DNA from: Pseudorhizobium endolithicum
GTDB lineage: Bacteria; Pseudomonadota; Alphaproteobacteria; Rhizobiales; Rhizobiaceae
Direction: 5' to 3'
DNA: 64,000 nt
Assembly: GCF_902153245.2 (NCBI RefSeq)
Contig: NZ_CABFWF030000001.1
Location: forward strand, 491,409 to 555,408
In this document: positions 27,188-35,735 of the stretch, piece after piece
How the letters are laid out: every line of letters begins with the position of its first letter
Numbering within the stretch: position 1 is the stretch's first letter
Position numbers and translations under genes: made by a program
Notes under the pieces: model-generated
Seen by the model: only the letters and a program-made list of their open reading frames with translations
What the model was told of the DNA's origin: nothing
Databases searched by the model: none

Positions 27188-27223
27188 TGTCGCTCGCCGC
27201 CGGTGGACTGGCGGCGAGCGACA
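27188..27223 (+). terminator. Hairpin after the sugar dehydrogenase gene
   Basis: TGTCGCTCGCCGCC (27188-27201) and GGCGGCGAGCGACA (27210-27223) pair perfectly over 14 bp with an 8-nt loop, 44 bp after the stop codon. No T-run follows, so termination may depend on Rho or the hairpin may protect the 3' end. Confidence 0.5.
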
Positions 27224-27258
27224 TGGCATCGTCCGGGCGAATGACTGGGAGCTTATGG

Positions 27259-28269
27259 ATGCGCGTCACCGTCTTCAGCACCAAACCCTATGATCGTCGG
27301 TTTCTCCATCGGGCATCAGGCGAAGGACTGGAACTGCAATACAGCGAGGCGCGACTGTCGCTCGATACGGCGCGTCTTGCCGAAGGCTCGACCGCGATCT
27401 GTGCCTTCGTCAACGATGACCTGTCGAAGCCGGTCCTGGAATACCTGACAGGAATGGGTGTGCGGCTCGTGGCCCTGCGGAGCGCCGGCTTCAACAACGT
27501 CGATCTGGCAGCGGCCGAAGCCCTGGGCATCGCAGTCGCGCGTGTGCCGGCCTATTCGCCGCACGCGGTCGCGGAACACACGATGGCGATCATCCTCGCA
27601 CTCAACCGCAAGATCCACCGCGCCTACAACCGGGTTCGTGAAGGCAATTTCGCGCTCGACGGCCTGCTCGGCTTCGACCTCAACGGCAAGACGATGGGGA
27701 TTGTCGGCACGGGAAAGATCGGCGCCGTCCTGGCCCGGATCGCCTCCGGGTTCGGCTGCCAACTGCTTGGACACGACATACGGCCGAACCCGGAATGCGA
27801 AGCGCTCGGCATGGCCTATGTCGGACGTGAAGAGTTGTTCCGGAGGTCGGACATTGTGAGCCTGAACTGCCCGCTGACACCCGACACCCGGCACATGATC
27901 AACGCCGAAACGCTGCCGGTGCTGAAGCCCGGCGTGATGCTGATCAACACCAGTCGAGGCGCGGTGATCGACGCCCAGGCGGCGATTGCGGGGCTCAAGG
28001 ACGGGACGATCGGCAGCCTTGGCCTCGACGTCTATGAGGAAGAGGCCGACCTCTTCTTCGAAGACCTCTCCAACGAGGTGCTGCGCGATGATGTCTTTGC
28101 CCGCCTCCTGACCTTCCCGAACGTCCTGATCACCGGCCACCAGGCCTTCTTCACGCGCGAAGCGCTGGAGGCGATCGCCGAAACGACGATCGGCAACATC
28201 GTGAAGTTCCGCGAGACCGGTAAGCCGCTGCATGCGGTCACGGTCGAATATCTCGCCGCAAGGAACTGA
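27259..28269 (+). CDS. ldhA: D-lactate dehydrogenase (2-hydroxyacid dehydrogenase family, LdhA-like)
   Basis: This 336-residue NAD-dependent enzyme should interconvert pyruvate and D-lactate. It aligns along its length with E. coli Ldh[14 protein letters not shown] with the substrate Arg, [33 protein letters not shown], the nucleotide motif [42 protein letters not shown] with the catalytic Glu region, and ITGHQAFFT with the catalytic His. The ATG at 27259 has GGGAG 7 nt upstream and replaces a longer frame that reads through the preceding hairpin. Confidence 0.9.
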   Translation: MRVTVFSTKPYDRRFLHRASGEGLELQYSEARLSLDTARLAEGSTAICAFVNDDLSKPVLEYLTGMGVRLVALRSAGFNNVDLAAAEALGIAVARVPAYSPHAVAEHTMAIILALNRKIHRAYNRVREGNFALDGLLGFDLNGKTMGIVGTGKIGAVLARIASGFGCQLLGHDIRPNPECEALGMAYVGREELFRRSDIVSLNCPLTPDTRHMINAETLPVLKPGVMLINTSRGAVIDAQAAIAGLKDGTIGSLGLDVYEEEADLFFEDLSNEVLRDDVFARLLTFPNVLITGHQAFFTREALEAIAETTIGNIVKFRETGKPLHAVTVEYLAARN

Positions 28270-28446
28270 GGCGTTTCGCCAAGGCATCCGGCAACACACC
28301 ATCGAAAAGTATAAGTCTGAACCAGTTCCCTCTGCCCATATTCATCGGCAGATGCGCCAGGCCTCAACCTCGCCGGTCCATCAACTGACGCGCAGGATCA
28401 GCTGCGGCATGGCGGCGGGCGGCGCTACGGCCGCCCATCAGATCAC

Positions 28447-28463
28447 ACATACGGAGCGTATGT
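28447..28463. promoter_or_regulatory. Perfect palindrome upstream of the ridA remnant
   Basis: ACATACG and CGTATGT form a perfect dyad around GAG, in the 276-bp gap between ldhA and the broken ridA. Its size suits a TetR- or GntR-like operator. No cognate regulator gene is nearby, and the rest of the gap shows nothing else. Confidence 0.35.
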
Positions 28464-28545
28464 ATCTCTCCGGTCCCATCAGCAGGCAGATGACCGGGCA
28501 CCACTCCGGTCGCCCCGGCCCCCGTAGATTTGACAGGAGGCCAGG

Positions 28546-28940
28546 TCAGAACGCAACGCAGTCTTCCCCACCAATCGCCATGCCCTCTACGAACCGCACG
28601 GCTACTCCACCGCGATCCGGTCCGGCGATCTCTTGTTCGTCTCCGGCCAGGTTGGCAGCCGCGAGGACGGAAACCCTGAGCCGGATTTCGAAAAGCAGGT
28701 CGAGCGCGCCTTTGCCAATCTGCCGGCAGTCCTGGAGGCGGCCGGCTGCAGCTTCGACGAGATCATCGACGTCACGAGCTTCCATACCGATCCGGAGAAC
28801 CAGTTCGAGACGATCATGGGCGTGAAGAACCGTGTCTTCTCAAGCCACCCTATCCCAACTGGACGGCAGTCGGCGTCAACTGGCTGGCCGGCTTCGACTT
28901 CGAGATCAAGGTAATCGCGCGCATCTCGCGGGACGCCTGA
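28546..28940 (+). pseudogene. ridA-family (Rid/YjgF) gene, broken
   Basis: The frame reads as a Rid-family enamine/imine deaminase: VFPTNRHALYEPHGYSTAIRSGDLLFVSGQVGSREDG, then FEKQVERAFANLPAVLEAAGCSFDEIIDVTSFHTDPENQFETIMGVKNRVFS. Two lesions are visible. AGGAGG (28535-28540) is followed by an in-frame sequence with no ATG, GTG or TTG where the start should be. A one-base loss near 28839-28845 then shifts the frame, so the expected PPYPNWTAVGVNWLAGFDFEIKVIARI appears only in another frame, ending at the TGA at 28938. Sequencing error is possible for either lesion, less so for both. Confidence 0.75.
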
Positions 28941-28949
28941 CCGTCAGCC

Positions 28950-29486
28950 TCACGGGTGTGGAAGGCAATGCTTGGCGACATCCTGCGCGGCGTAAGCCGC
29001 GGCACGGCTCCATGCCTCGTCCGTATCGCCTCGGTAGCTGAGGAAGCGGTCGCAGGTCGGTCGGTTGGTATCGAGGTCGATGACCGCGAACTTCACGCCG
29101 CCGACCAGGGTGCTCATCTTGCGCACCTGACCGATGAGCAGATGGCTCGCCCCAGCCTCCACCGCTTGCCTGGAGAGGGCCTCGACGCCGGCGCTTCCGA
29201 CAGTGCATTTGTCCGCGCAACCCAGCGGAACCGTCCTGAGGTTCTTCTCCGCGGCAAGGCTGTCGACGATGGTCCGGTCCAGCGCCTGAAGGCGACGGTC
29301 GTGCTCGGCGGTTTGATCCCGCATCTCGCCTGACGTGTCGACGAAGTCGAACCCTGCCGTGGCAACAGTGACGGGCTCTGCGGCCCAGGCGGGCACGGCT
29401 ACCGTGACAGCCACTCCTATCGCGACGACAGCCGAACGGAGGATTGCGGTAAGCCGGTGGAATCCTGCATTCGATGCCTGTCGCAT
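28950..29486 (-). CDS. DUF2380-type secreted protein
   Basis: This 178-residue protein has an N-terminal signal peptide ending near VAVPAWAAEP. The domain that follows (VATAGFDFVDTSGE, DRTIVDSLAAEKNLRTVPL, AGASHLLIGQVRKMSTLVGGVKFAVIDLDTNRPTCDRFLSYRGDTDEAWSRAAAYAA) resembles DUF2380 periplasmic proteins of rhizobia, whose function is unknown. The cysteine pair in GCADKC may form a disulfide. AAGGAG precedes the ATG at 29486. Confidence 0.72.
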   Translation of the reverse strand: MRQASNAGFHRLTAILRSAVVAIGVAVTVAVPAWAAEPVTVATAGFDFVDTSGEMRDQTAEHDRRLQALDRTIVDSLAAEKNLRTVPLGCADKCTVGSAGVEALSRQAVEAGASHLLIGQVRKMSTLVGGVKFAVIDLDTNRPTCDRFLSYRGDTDEAWSRAAAYAAQDVAKHCLPHP

Positions 29487-29644
29487 GCCTGCATCTCCTT
29501 CTCCCCGGCGTAGAAGATAGCATTAGTCAGCTTGGAGGCCAACAATGCAGCATGCGCCCGCCCTCATTGCCAGCGCCTGCCATTTGCGCATAACCTCACC
29601 AAATCAGTGCAGTGCACAACAAGCCACGGATTGGGAGGTCGGGC

Positions 29645-30421
29645 ATGTCCAGAACCGTCGTCGTCACCGGCTCCACCAGCGGGATCGGGCTTGGGATCGC
29701 GAGAGCATTTGCAGCCGAGGGCTGTCACGTCGTCATCAACGGCTTCGGAAACCCCGGCGAGATCGAGGCGGCGCGGCGTGATATGGAGGTGCTCGGCGGC
29801 GGCCGGGTCATCTACCACGGTGCCGACATGACGAAGCCGGAAGAGATCGTCGACCTGATCGGCACTGCGAAGGAGACCTTCGGTTCGCTCGACGTCCTCG
29901 TCAACAATGCCGGCATCCAGCATGTCGCCAAGATCGAAGAGTTCCCGCCGGAAAAGTGGGACCAGATCATTGCCATCAACCTCACGAGCTCCTTCCACAC
30001 CATGCGCGCCGCAATCCCGCTGATGAAGGAGAAGGGCAAGGGCCGGATCATCAACGTAGCCTCCGCCCACGCGCTGACAGCCTCCCCTTTCAAGTCTGCC
30101 TATGTTGCCGCCAAACATGGTATTTTAGGGTTGACGAAAACAGCAGCCTTGGAACTTGCCGAATTCGGGATTACCGTCAACGCGATCTGTCCCGGCTACG
30201 TGCTGACACCCCTGGTGGAGAAGCAGATCCCGGATACGGCCCGCGAGCGCGGCATTTCGGAAGAGCAGGTGAAGACGGACGTGATGCTGAGGCTGCAGGC
30301 GACGAAGGAGTTCGTGTCGATCGAGGAAGTGGCCGCGACCGCCGTCTTCCTGGCGAGCGACGCGGCACGGCAGATTACCGGCACCCATATTTCGATCGAT
30401 GGCGGCTGGACCGCCCAATAA
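29645..30421 (+). CDS. bdhA: 3-hydroxybutyrate dehydrogenase
   Basis: This 258-residue short-chain dehydrogenase should oxidise D-3-hydroxybutyrate, released from poly-hydroxybutyrate stores, to acetoacetate. It has VTGSTSGIGLGIARAFA, NNAGIQHV, the catalytic Ser and YxxxK in VASAHALTASPFKSAYVAAKHG, and the BdhA-typical NAICPGYVLTPLVEKQIPD and GTHISIDGGWTAQ. The start is at 29645 behind GGGAGG. xdhA begins 14 bp downstream. The same bdhA-xdhA-xdhB order is known from Sinorhizobium meliloti, so the linkage is conserved. Confidence 0.92.
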   Translation: MSRTVVVTGSTSGIGLGIARAFAAEGCHVVINGFGNPGEIEAARRDMEVLGGGRVIYHGADMTKPEEIVDLIGTAKETFGSLDVLVNNAGIQHVAKIEEFPPEKWDQIIAINLTSSFHTMRAAIPLMKEKGKGRIINVASAHALTASPFKSAYVAAKHGILGLTKTAALELAEFGITVNAICPGYVLTPLVEKQIPDTARERGISEEQVKTDVMLRLQATKEFVSIEEVAATAVFLASDAARQITGTHISIDGGWTAQ

Positions 30422-30435
30422 AGAGAACAAACGGA

Positions 30436-31908
30436 ATGACAGACGCGATCCGCTTCATCCTCAACGGCGAGGATATCACCCTTGGCGGCTTCGGCCCGAC
30501 GGAGACGCTCCTTGACTACCTGCGCCTCAAGCGCCGGCTGACCGGCACCAAGGAAGGCTGCGCCGAGGGCGACTGCGGCGCCTGCACCGTGCTGGTGGGA
30601 CGGTTGATCGACGGGATCCTGCGCTATGAAACGGTGAACGCCTGCATCCGCTTCCTCGGTTCGCTGCACGGAACCCATGTGGTGACCGTGGAATATCTGG
30701 CGGCCAAGGATGGAACGCTGCATCCGGTGCAGCAGGCCATGGTCGACCAGCACGGATCGCAATGCGGCTTCTGCACGCCGGGCTTCGTCATGTCCCTCTA
30801 TGGCCTCTGGCTGTCGAACGAAACGCCATCGCGGGCCGAGATCGAGAGCGCGCTGCAGGGGAACCTCTGTCGCTGCACCGGCTACGAGCCGATCGTGAAG
30901 GCAGCCGAGCAGGTGGCGACGGAGCGGCCAAGCGCACTGTTCGACCCGCTGGAACGCGACCGCATCGAGATCTCCGCGAAGCTCTGGGACATTCGCGCGC
31001 ACCCCGAGACCATCGTCGTCGAAAAGGACGGCGCCCGATCCGTCATCCCCGCAGACCTGCAGGCCTTTGCCGACTTCCTGGCCGACGAGCCGAAGGCGAC
31101 GATTGTCGCCGGCTCCACAGACGTGGGGCTGTGGGTAACCAAGCAGATGCGCTTGCTCGATCCGGTCGTCTTCATCAACCACCTGACGGAACTGCAGGCG
31201 ATCAGCGCCGACGAGAGGGGCATCACGATCGGCGCCGGCGTCACCTATACGCAGGCTGTCGAGGTACTTTTCGAGGAACTGCCGCAGATGGCGCGTCTGA
31301 TCGACCGCATCGGCGGCGGGCAGGTGCGTAACATGGGCACGATCGGCGGCAATATCGCCAACGGGTCACCGATCGGCGACACGCCCCCACCCCTTATCGC
31401 GCTCGGTGCTCAACTGACCCTGCGCTCCCACAGCGGCAAGCGGACCATGCCGCTGGAGGACTACTTCCTCGCCTATGGTAGGCAGGACCGCATGGCGGGC
31501 GAATTCGTGGAAAAGGTCTTCGTGCCGCGTCCGCGGGAGGACGCCTATTTCGCCGTCTACAAGATCTCCAAGCGACGCGACGAGGACATTTCCGCCCTCT
31601 GCGGCGCCTTCCATGTCGAGCTCGATGTGGAGGGCCGCGTGGCAAGCGCCCGCATCGCCTTCGGCGGCATGGCGGCGACCCCGAAGCGCGCGCGCCATGT
31701 GGAAGAAGCGCTGACCGGGCAGGACTGGAACTGGGCAACCGTTTCCGCCGTGCGGGACCTGTTCGACAAGGACTACCAGCCGCTCACCGATTGGCGTGCG
31801 ACGGCGGAATACCGGTCGCTGACGGCCAAGAACCTGCTGACCCGCTTCTTCCTGGAGACCGCCGGCGCGCCGACTGAGTTGCGCCGCTTTGAATTGGAGG
31901 AGGCGTGA
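30436..31908 (+). CDS. xdhA: Xanthine dehydrogenase small subunit (Fe-S/FAD)
   Basis: This 490-residue subunit has a plant-ferredoxin 2Fe-2S centre (KEGCAEGDCGACTV near residues 38-51). A second all-helical 2Fe-2S centre is formed by CGFCTPGFVMSLYGL and GNLCRCTGYEPI. The FAD domain of the CO-dehydrogenase-flavoprotein type contains TIVAGSTDVGLWVTK and GGGQVRNMGTIGGNIANGSPIGDTPP. It passes electrons from the molybdenum subunit to NAD during oxidation of hypoxanthine and xanthine to urate. xdhB starts 1 bp after its stop codon. Confidence 0.94.
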   Translation: MTDAIRFILNGEDITLGGFGPTETLLDYLRLKRRLTGTKEGCAEGDCGACTVLVGRLIDGILRYETVNACIRFLGSLHGTHVVTVEYLAAKDGTLHPVQQAMVDQHGSQCGFCTPGFVMSLYGLWLSNETPSRAEIESALQGNLCRCTGYEPIVKAAEQVATERPSALFDPLERDRIEISAKLWDIRAHPETIVVEKDGARSVIPADLQAFADFLADEPKATIVAGSTDVGLWVTKQMRLLDPVVFINHLTELQAISADERGITIGAGVTYTQAVEVLFEELPQMARLIDRIGGGQVRNMGTIGGNIANGSPIGDTPPPLIALGAQLTLRSHSGKRTMPLEDYFLAYGRQDRMAGEFVEKVFVPRPREDAYFAVYKISKRRDEDISALCGAFHVELDVEGRVASARIAFGGMAATPKRARHVEEALTGQDWNWATVSAVRDLFDKDYQPLTDWRATAEYRSLTAKNLLTRFFLETAGAPTELRRFELEEA

Positions 31909-31909
31909 C

Positions 31910-34246
31910 ATGGACAAGGCAACTTTCGAGCCGAAGAACGTGATCAACGGGCCGATTCACGCCTCGATCCGGCATGACTCCGCGCACAAGCACGTCACCG
32001 GAACCGCCGAATATATCGACGATATTCGCGAGCCTGCAGATACGCTGCATGCAGCCCTCGGCATGGCCGACCGGGCCCATGCGGAGATCCTGTCGATCGA
32101 CCTCGATGCCGTGAAGGCAGCCCCCGGCGTCGTCTGGGTGATGACGGCCGATGACATTCCCGGCTTCAACGACGTCGGCTCCACCGGCCGACACGACGAG
32201 CCGCTTCTGGCAACGAACAAGGTCGAATTCCACGGCCAGCCGATCTTCGCGGTGATCGCCGAGACGCGCGACCAGGCCCGCCGTGCCGCACGGCTGGCGA
32301 AGATCGAATATCGCGACCTGCCGCACTGGACCGACATCGAAGGCGCGGTCGAAAACGACGCACCGCTGGTCGTCAAGCCGATGACGCTGCAGCGCGGCGA
32401 GCCGGAAGCGGAGATCGGCAAGGCGCCACGCCGGCTGAAGGGCCGGATGGAGATCGGCGGCCAGGAGCACTTCTACCTCGAAGGCCAGATTGCCATGGCC
32501 ATGCCGGGAGAAGACGATGACGTCATCGTCTGGTCCTCCACGCAGCATCCGAGCGAGGTGCAGCACATGGTGGCCCATGTGCTCGGCATCGCCAACAACG
32601 CCGTGACGGTCAACATCCGCCGCATGGGCGGCGGCTTCGGCGGCAAGGAAACCCAGGGCAACCACTTTGCCTGCCTTGCGGCGGTGGCGGCGAAGAAGCT
32701 CGGCCGCGCCGTCAAGTTCCGGCCGGACCGCGACGAGGACATGGCTGTCACCGGCAAGAGACATGACTTCCGCGTCGACTACGACGTCGCGTTCGACGAG
32801 GAAGGCCGCATCCATGCCCTAGACGCTACCTATGCCGCCCGCTGCGGCTGGTGCGCAGACCTTTCCGGACCGGTCACCGACCGCGCCCTCTTCCATGCGG
32901 ATTCGAGCTACTTCTATCCGCATGTGCACCTCACCTCGCAGCCGCTGAAGACCCATACCGTCTCCAACACCGCCTTCCGCGGCTTCGGCGGCCCGCAGGG
33001 CATGCTCGGCGCCGAGCGGGTGATCGAGGAAATCGCCTATGCGCTGGGCAAGGACCCGCTCGACATCCGCAAGCTGAACTTCTACGGCCAGCCCGGCTCC
33101 GGCCGCACCACGACGCCCTACCACCAGGAAGTCGAGGACAATGTCATCGCCCGCGTGGTGGAGGAACTGGAACGCTCTTCAGACTATCAGGCACGACGCA
33201 AGGCGATCATCGAGTTCAACGAGAACAGTCCCGTCATCCGCAAGGGCATTGCCCTGACGCCGGTGAAGTTCGGCATCTCCTTCACCATGACCGCCTACAA
33301 CCAGGCGGGCGCGCTGGTGCACATCTACCAGGACGGCTCGATCCACCTGAACCATGGCGGCACCGAAATGGGCCAGGGCCTCTACGTCAAGGTGGCGCAG
33401 GTGGTGGCCGACACCTTCAACGTCGACATCGAGCGGGTGAAGATCACCGCCACGACAACGGCCAAGGTGCCGAACACCTCGGCAACCGCCGCCTCCTCCG
33501 GCTCCGACCTCAACGGCATGGCGGCCTTTGATGCCGCGCGCCAGATCAAGGAACGGCTGATCGACTTCGCCATGCGCCAGTGGAACGTGCCACGCGAGGA
33601 GGTGGAGTTCCTGCCGAACCGCGTGCGGGTCGGCACGGAAGTGGTGCCTTTCGACACGCTGGTGCGCGCCGCCTACTACGACCGCGTGCATCTGTCCGCC
33701 GCCGGCTTCTACAAGACGCCGGACATCCACTGGGACCGCGAAGCGGGCCGCGGCCGGCCCTTCTACTACTATGCCTATGGCGCCGCCTGTTCGGAAGTGT
33801 CGATCGACACCCTGACCGGCGAGTACATGGTGGAGCGCACCGACATCCTCCACGACGTCGGCCGCTCGCTCAATCCGGCGATCGACATCGGCCAGATCGA
33901 GGGTGGCTTCGTGCAGGGCATGGGCTGGCTGACGACCGAGGAACTGTGGTGGGACGACAAGGGGCGCCTCAGGACCCATGCGCCCTCCACCTACAAGATC
34001 CCGCTTGCCTCCGACCGGCCGAAGGTCTTCAACGTCAGGCTTGCGGAATGGTCCGAGAATGCCGAACCGACCATCGGCCGCTCCAAGGCCGTCGGCGAGC
34101 CACCCTTCATGCTGGCGATCTCGGTGCTGGAGGCGATCTCCATGGCGGTCGCGAGCATCGCCGACTACCGTGAGTGCCCTCGCCTCGATGCACCTGCGAC
34201 ACCCGAGCGGGTGCTGATGGCAGTGGAACGGCTGAAGGCGCTGTGA
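31910..34246 (+). CDS. xdhB: Xanthine dehydrogenase molybdenum-binding subunit
   Basis: This 778-residue catalytic subunit binds the molybdopterin cofactor. Visible signatures are GTAEYIDDI at the N-terminus, EGQIAMAMPG, MGGGFGGKETQ, the substrate loop with TAFRGFGGPQGMLGAERVIEEIA, LNHGGTEMGQGLYVKVAQV, TSATAASSGSDLNG, and the active-site Glu in VGEPPFML. The 3' end overlaps the convergent ExoI-like small gene by 82 bp. The accessory gene xdhC is not directly downstream, as often seen, but about 1.5 kb away past two minus-strand genes. Confidence 0.95.
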   Translation: MDKATFEPKNVINGPIHASIRHDSAHKHVTGTAEYIDDIREPADTLHAALGMADRAHAEILSIDLDAVKAAPGVVWVMTADDIPGFNDVGSTGRHDEPLLATNKVEFHGQPIFAVIAETRDQARRAARLAKIEYRDLPHWTDIEGAVENDAPLVVKPMTLQRGEPEAEIGKAPRRLKGRMEIGGQEHFYLEGQIAMAMPGEDDDVIVWSSTQHPSEVQHMVAHVLGIANNAVTVNIRRMGGGFGGKETQGNHFACLAAVAAKKLGRAVKFRPDRDEDMAVTGKRHDFRVDYDVAFDEEGRIHALDATYAARCGWCADLSGPVTDRALFHADSSYFYPHVHLTSQPLKTHTVSNTAFRGFGGPQGMLGAERVIEEIAYALGKDPLDIRKLNFYGQPGSGRTTTPYHQEVEDNVIARVVEELERSSDYQARRKAIIEFNENSPVIRKGIALTPVKFGISFTMTAYNQAGALVHIYQDGSIHLNHGGTEMGQGLYVKVAQVVADTFNVDIERVKITATTTAKVPNTSATAASSGSDLNGMAAFDAARQIKERLIDFAMRQWNVPREEVEFLPNRVRVGTEVVPFDTLVRAAYYDRVHLSAAGFYKTPDIHWDREAGRGRPFYYYAYGAACSEVSIDTLTGEYMVERTDILHDVGRSLNPAIDIGQIEGGFVQGMGWLTTEELWWDDKGRLRTHAPSTYKIPLASDRPKVFNVRLAEWSENAEPTIGRSKAVGEPPFMLAISVLEAISMAVASIADYRECPRLDAPATPERVLMAVERLKAL

Positions 34247-34512
34247 TGGTTACGGTGCGCCTTGCGCCATCCGGCGCGGCGCGCTTCCTCTTCCGAGCAG
34301 AACCAGCGCTCGCCATGTTCGTAGCGAATCTTGGTTGCCGCATAATATTCCTGTCCGGGCACGTGGTAGATGCGCTCCCCGGAATTGAGGGAGATATTTC
34401 CTTTGATGGTGCAAGCCGAGTCATAGGTTGCGCGCGGCAACAATGTATACCCGCCTGCGCCGATGAAGGCAGCGGCCGATGCGAGGACGACAACTCCGGT
34501 GAATTGGCTCAT
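34165..34512 (-). CDS. Small exported protein with ExoI-like C-terminal module
   Basis: This 115-residue protein has an N-terminal hydrophobic segment (VVVLASAAAFIGAGGYTLL). The compact motif IKGNISLNSGERIYHVPGQEYYAATKI, then HGERWFCSEEEARRAGWR, is seen at the C-terminus of succinoglycan-locus ExoI-like thermonucleases and as a free-standing domain in rhizobia. The conserved module ends near residue 83. About 27 further residues are read from the strand opposite the end of xdhB, so the natural stop may have been lost. No strong ribosome site precedes the ATG at 34512. Confidence 0.65.
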   Translation of the reverse strand: MSQFTGVVVLASAAAFIGAGGYTLLPRATYDSACTIKGNISLNSGERIYHVPGQEYYAATKIRYEHGERWFCSEEEARRAGWRKAHRNHHSAFSRSTAISTRSGVAGASRRGHSR

Positions 34513-34624
34513 AAAGGCAGCTTAGCTGCGGTAACTTGCCGTTCCGTTAGGGAATTTCTTAAGATTCAATCAAGCGCCGGTGGCTAATTACGGAAATCGA
34601 CCGCTTCCTCATGGCGATGCTCAT

Positions 34625-35563
34625 TCAGCGGACGAGGTCGGCCACCTCGGTATCGGGAGCAACGACAAATCGGTCTCGTCCGCTGCGCTTGGCCTCGTAG
34701 AGAACCTTGTCCGCACGTGCGATCGCCGTTCCCAGACTGCCGATTGTAATCCCACCGGCGAAAACGCCGGCGCTGGCCGTCAGACCCGGCGTACCGCCCG
34801 CCTTCCAATGAAAATCCGCCGCGGTCAGGAGAGCGCGGATCCGGTCGGTCACAACGACGGCAGCATCAGATCCCACACCCGGGAGGAACAGGATGAACTC
34901 CTCGCCACCCCAGCGGCCGGCAAGATCATTGCCCCGGACACAGCCGCGAAGGATATCCGCAAACCGCACGAGGACATCGTCGCCGGCATCATGGCCGTAG
35001 CGGTCGTTGATGCCCTTGAAGTCGTCCAGGTCGAACAGCACGATCGCCGACGAGGCCGGCTGTCGCTCCTGCAGGCACCCGGCCACGCTGTCATGGAAGG
35101 CACGGCGATTGAGGAGGCCCGTAAGCGGGTCCGTCTGTGCCAGCCGCTGGAGCTCACGCTGATAGGAAATCCGCTCGGAGATGTCCCGGATGACCGCGAT
35201 CATGATCGGCTCCGACGTCGCCGACGTCTTCAGAATCGTGATGCCGAGATGAACGTCGGAACCATCGGCACGCCGCCCGACGATCTCCGCTGTGCGGGAG
35301 CCCATGTAGCGCGCATCGTCTGCACCTACGCGGAAGTTCGAGACGAGCGCTTGATGACGTGTCCGCAGATGCTCCGGTAGCAGGACCTCGAGCGGCTTTT
35401 CCAGGAGCTCTCCGCTCCGCCATCCGAAAATGCGCTCCGCCGAGGGATTGCAAAGGCGAATGATACCGTCGGCATCTATGCCGATGACGCCATCATCGAT
35501 TTCGAAGACGATTTTCCGGTAGACTTCCTGCGAGGCGGGCAGAAGCGAAGCGATCAGCGTCAT
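34625..35563 (-). CDS. PAS-GGDEF diguanylate cyclase
   Basis: This 312-residue protein has one PAS sensor domain near residues 15-130 (VFEIDDGVIGIDADGIIRLCNPSAERIFGWRSGELLEKPLEVLLPEH) and a C-terminal GGDEF domain (LAQTDPLTGLLNRRAF, FDLDDFKGINDRYGHDAGD). The catalytic motif is RWGGEEFILFL. An RxxD inhibitory site (RGND) lies five residues before GGEEF, so product feedback by c-di-GMP is expected. There is no membrane segment. It lies between xdhB and xdhC on the opposite strand, with no evident functional link to purine metabolism. Confidence 0.92.
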   Translation of the reverse strand: MTLIASLLPASQEVYRKIVFEIDDGVIGIDADGIIRLCNPSAERIFGWRSGELLEKPLEVLLPEHLRTRHQALVSNFRVGADDARYMGSRTAEIVGRRADGSDVHLGITILKTSATSEPIMIAVIRDISERISYQRELQRLAQTDPLTGLLNRRAFHDSVAGCLQERQPASSAIVLFDLDDFKGINDRYGHDAGDDVLVRFADILRGCVRGNDLAGRWGGEEFILFLPGVGSDAAVVVTDRIRALLTAADFHWKAGGTPGLTASAGVFAGGITIGSLGTAIARADKVLYEAKRSGRDRFVVAPDTEVADLVR

Positions 35564-35735
35564 GACATCATCTTTTATTCCGCAAGAGACCAGGCGGCAC
35601 GGGTGTTTGACCGGCTGGCTCCCACGCTGGTTGTTAATAGCTGGATAGACATAAAATCTTAACGAAATCTCGATTCATACCGCTTGGGAGCACAGCAGAT
35701 GCGTCGGCCCGAGCCACATGCTATGGTTTGCCGCC

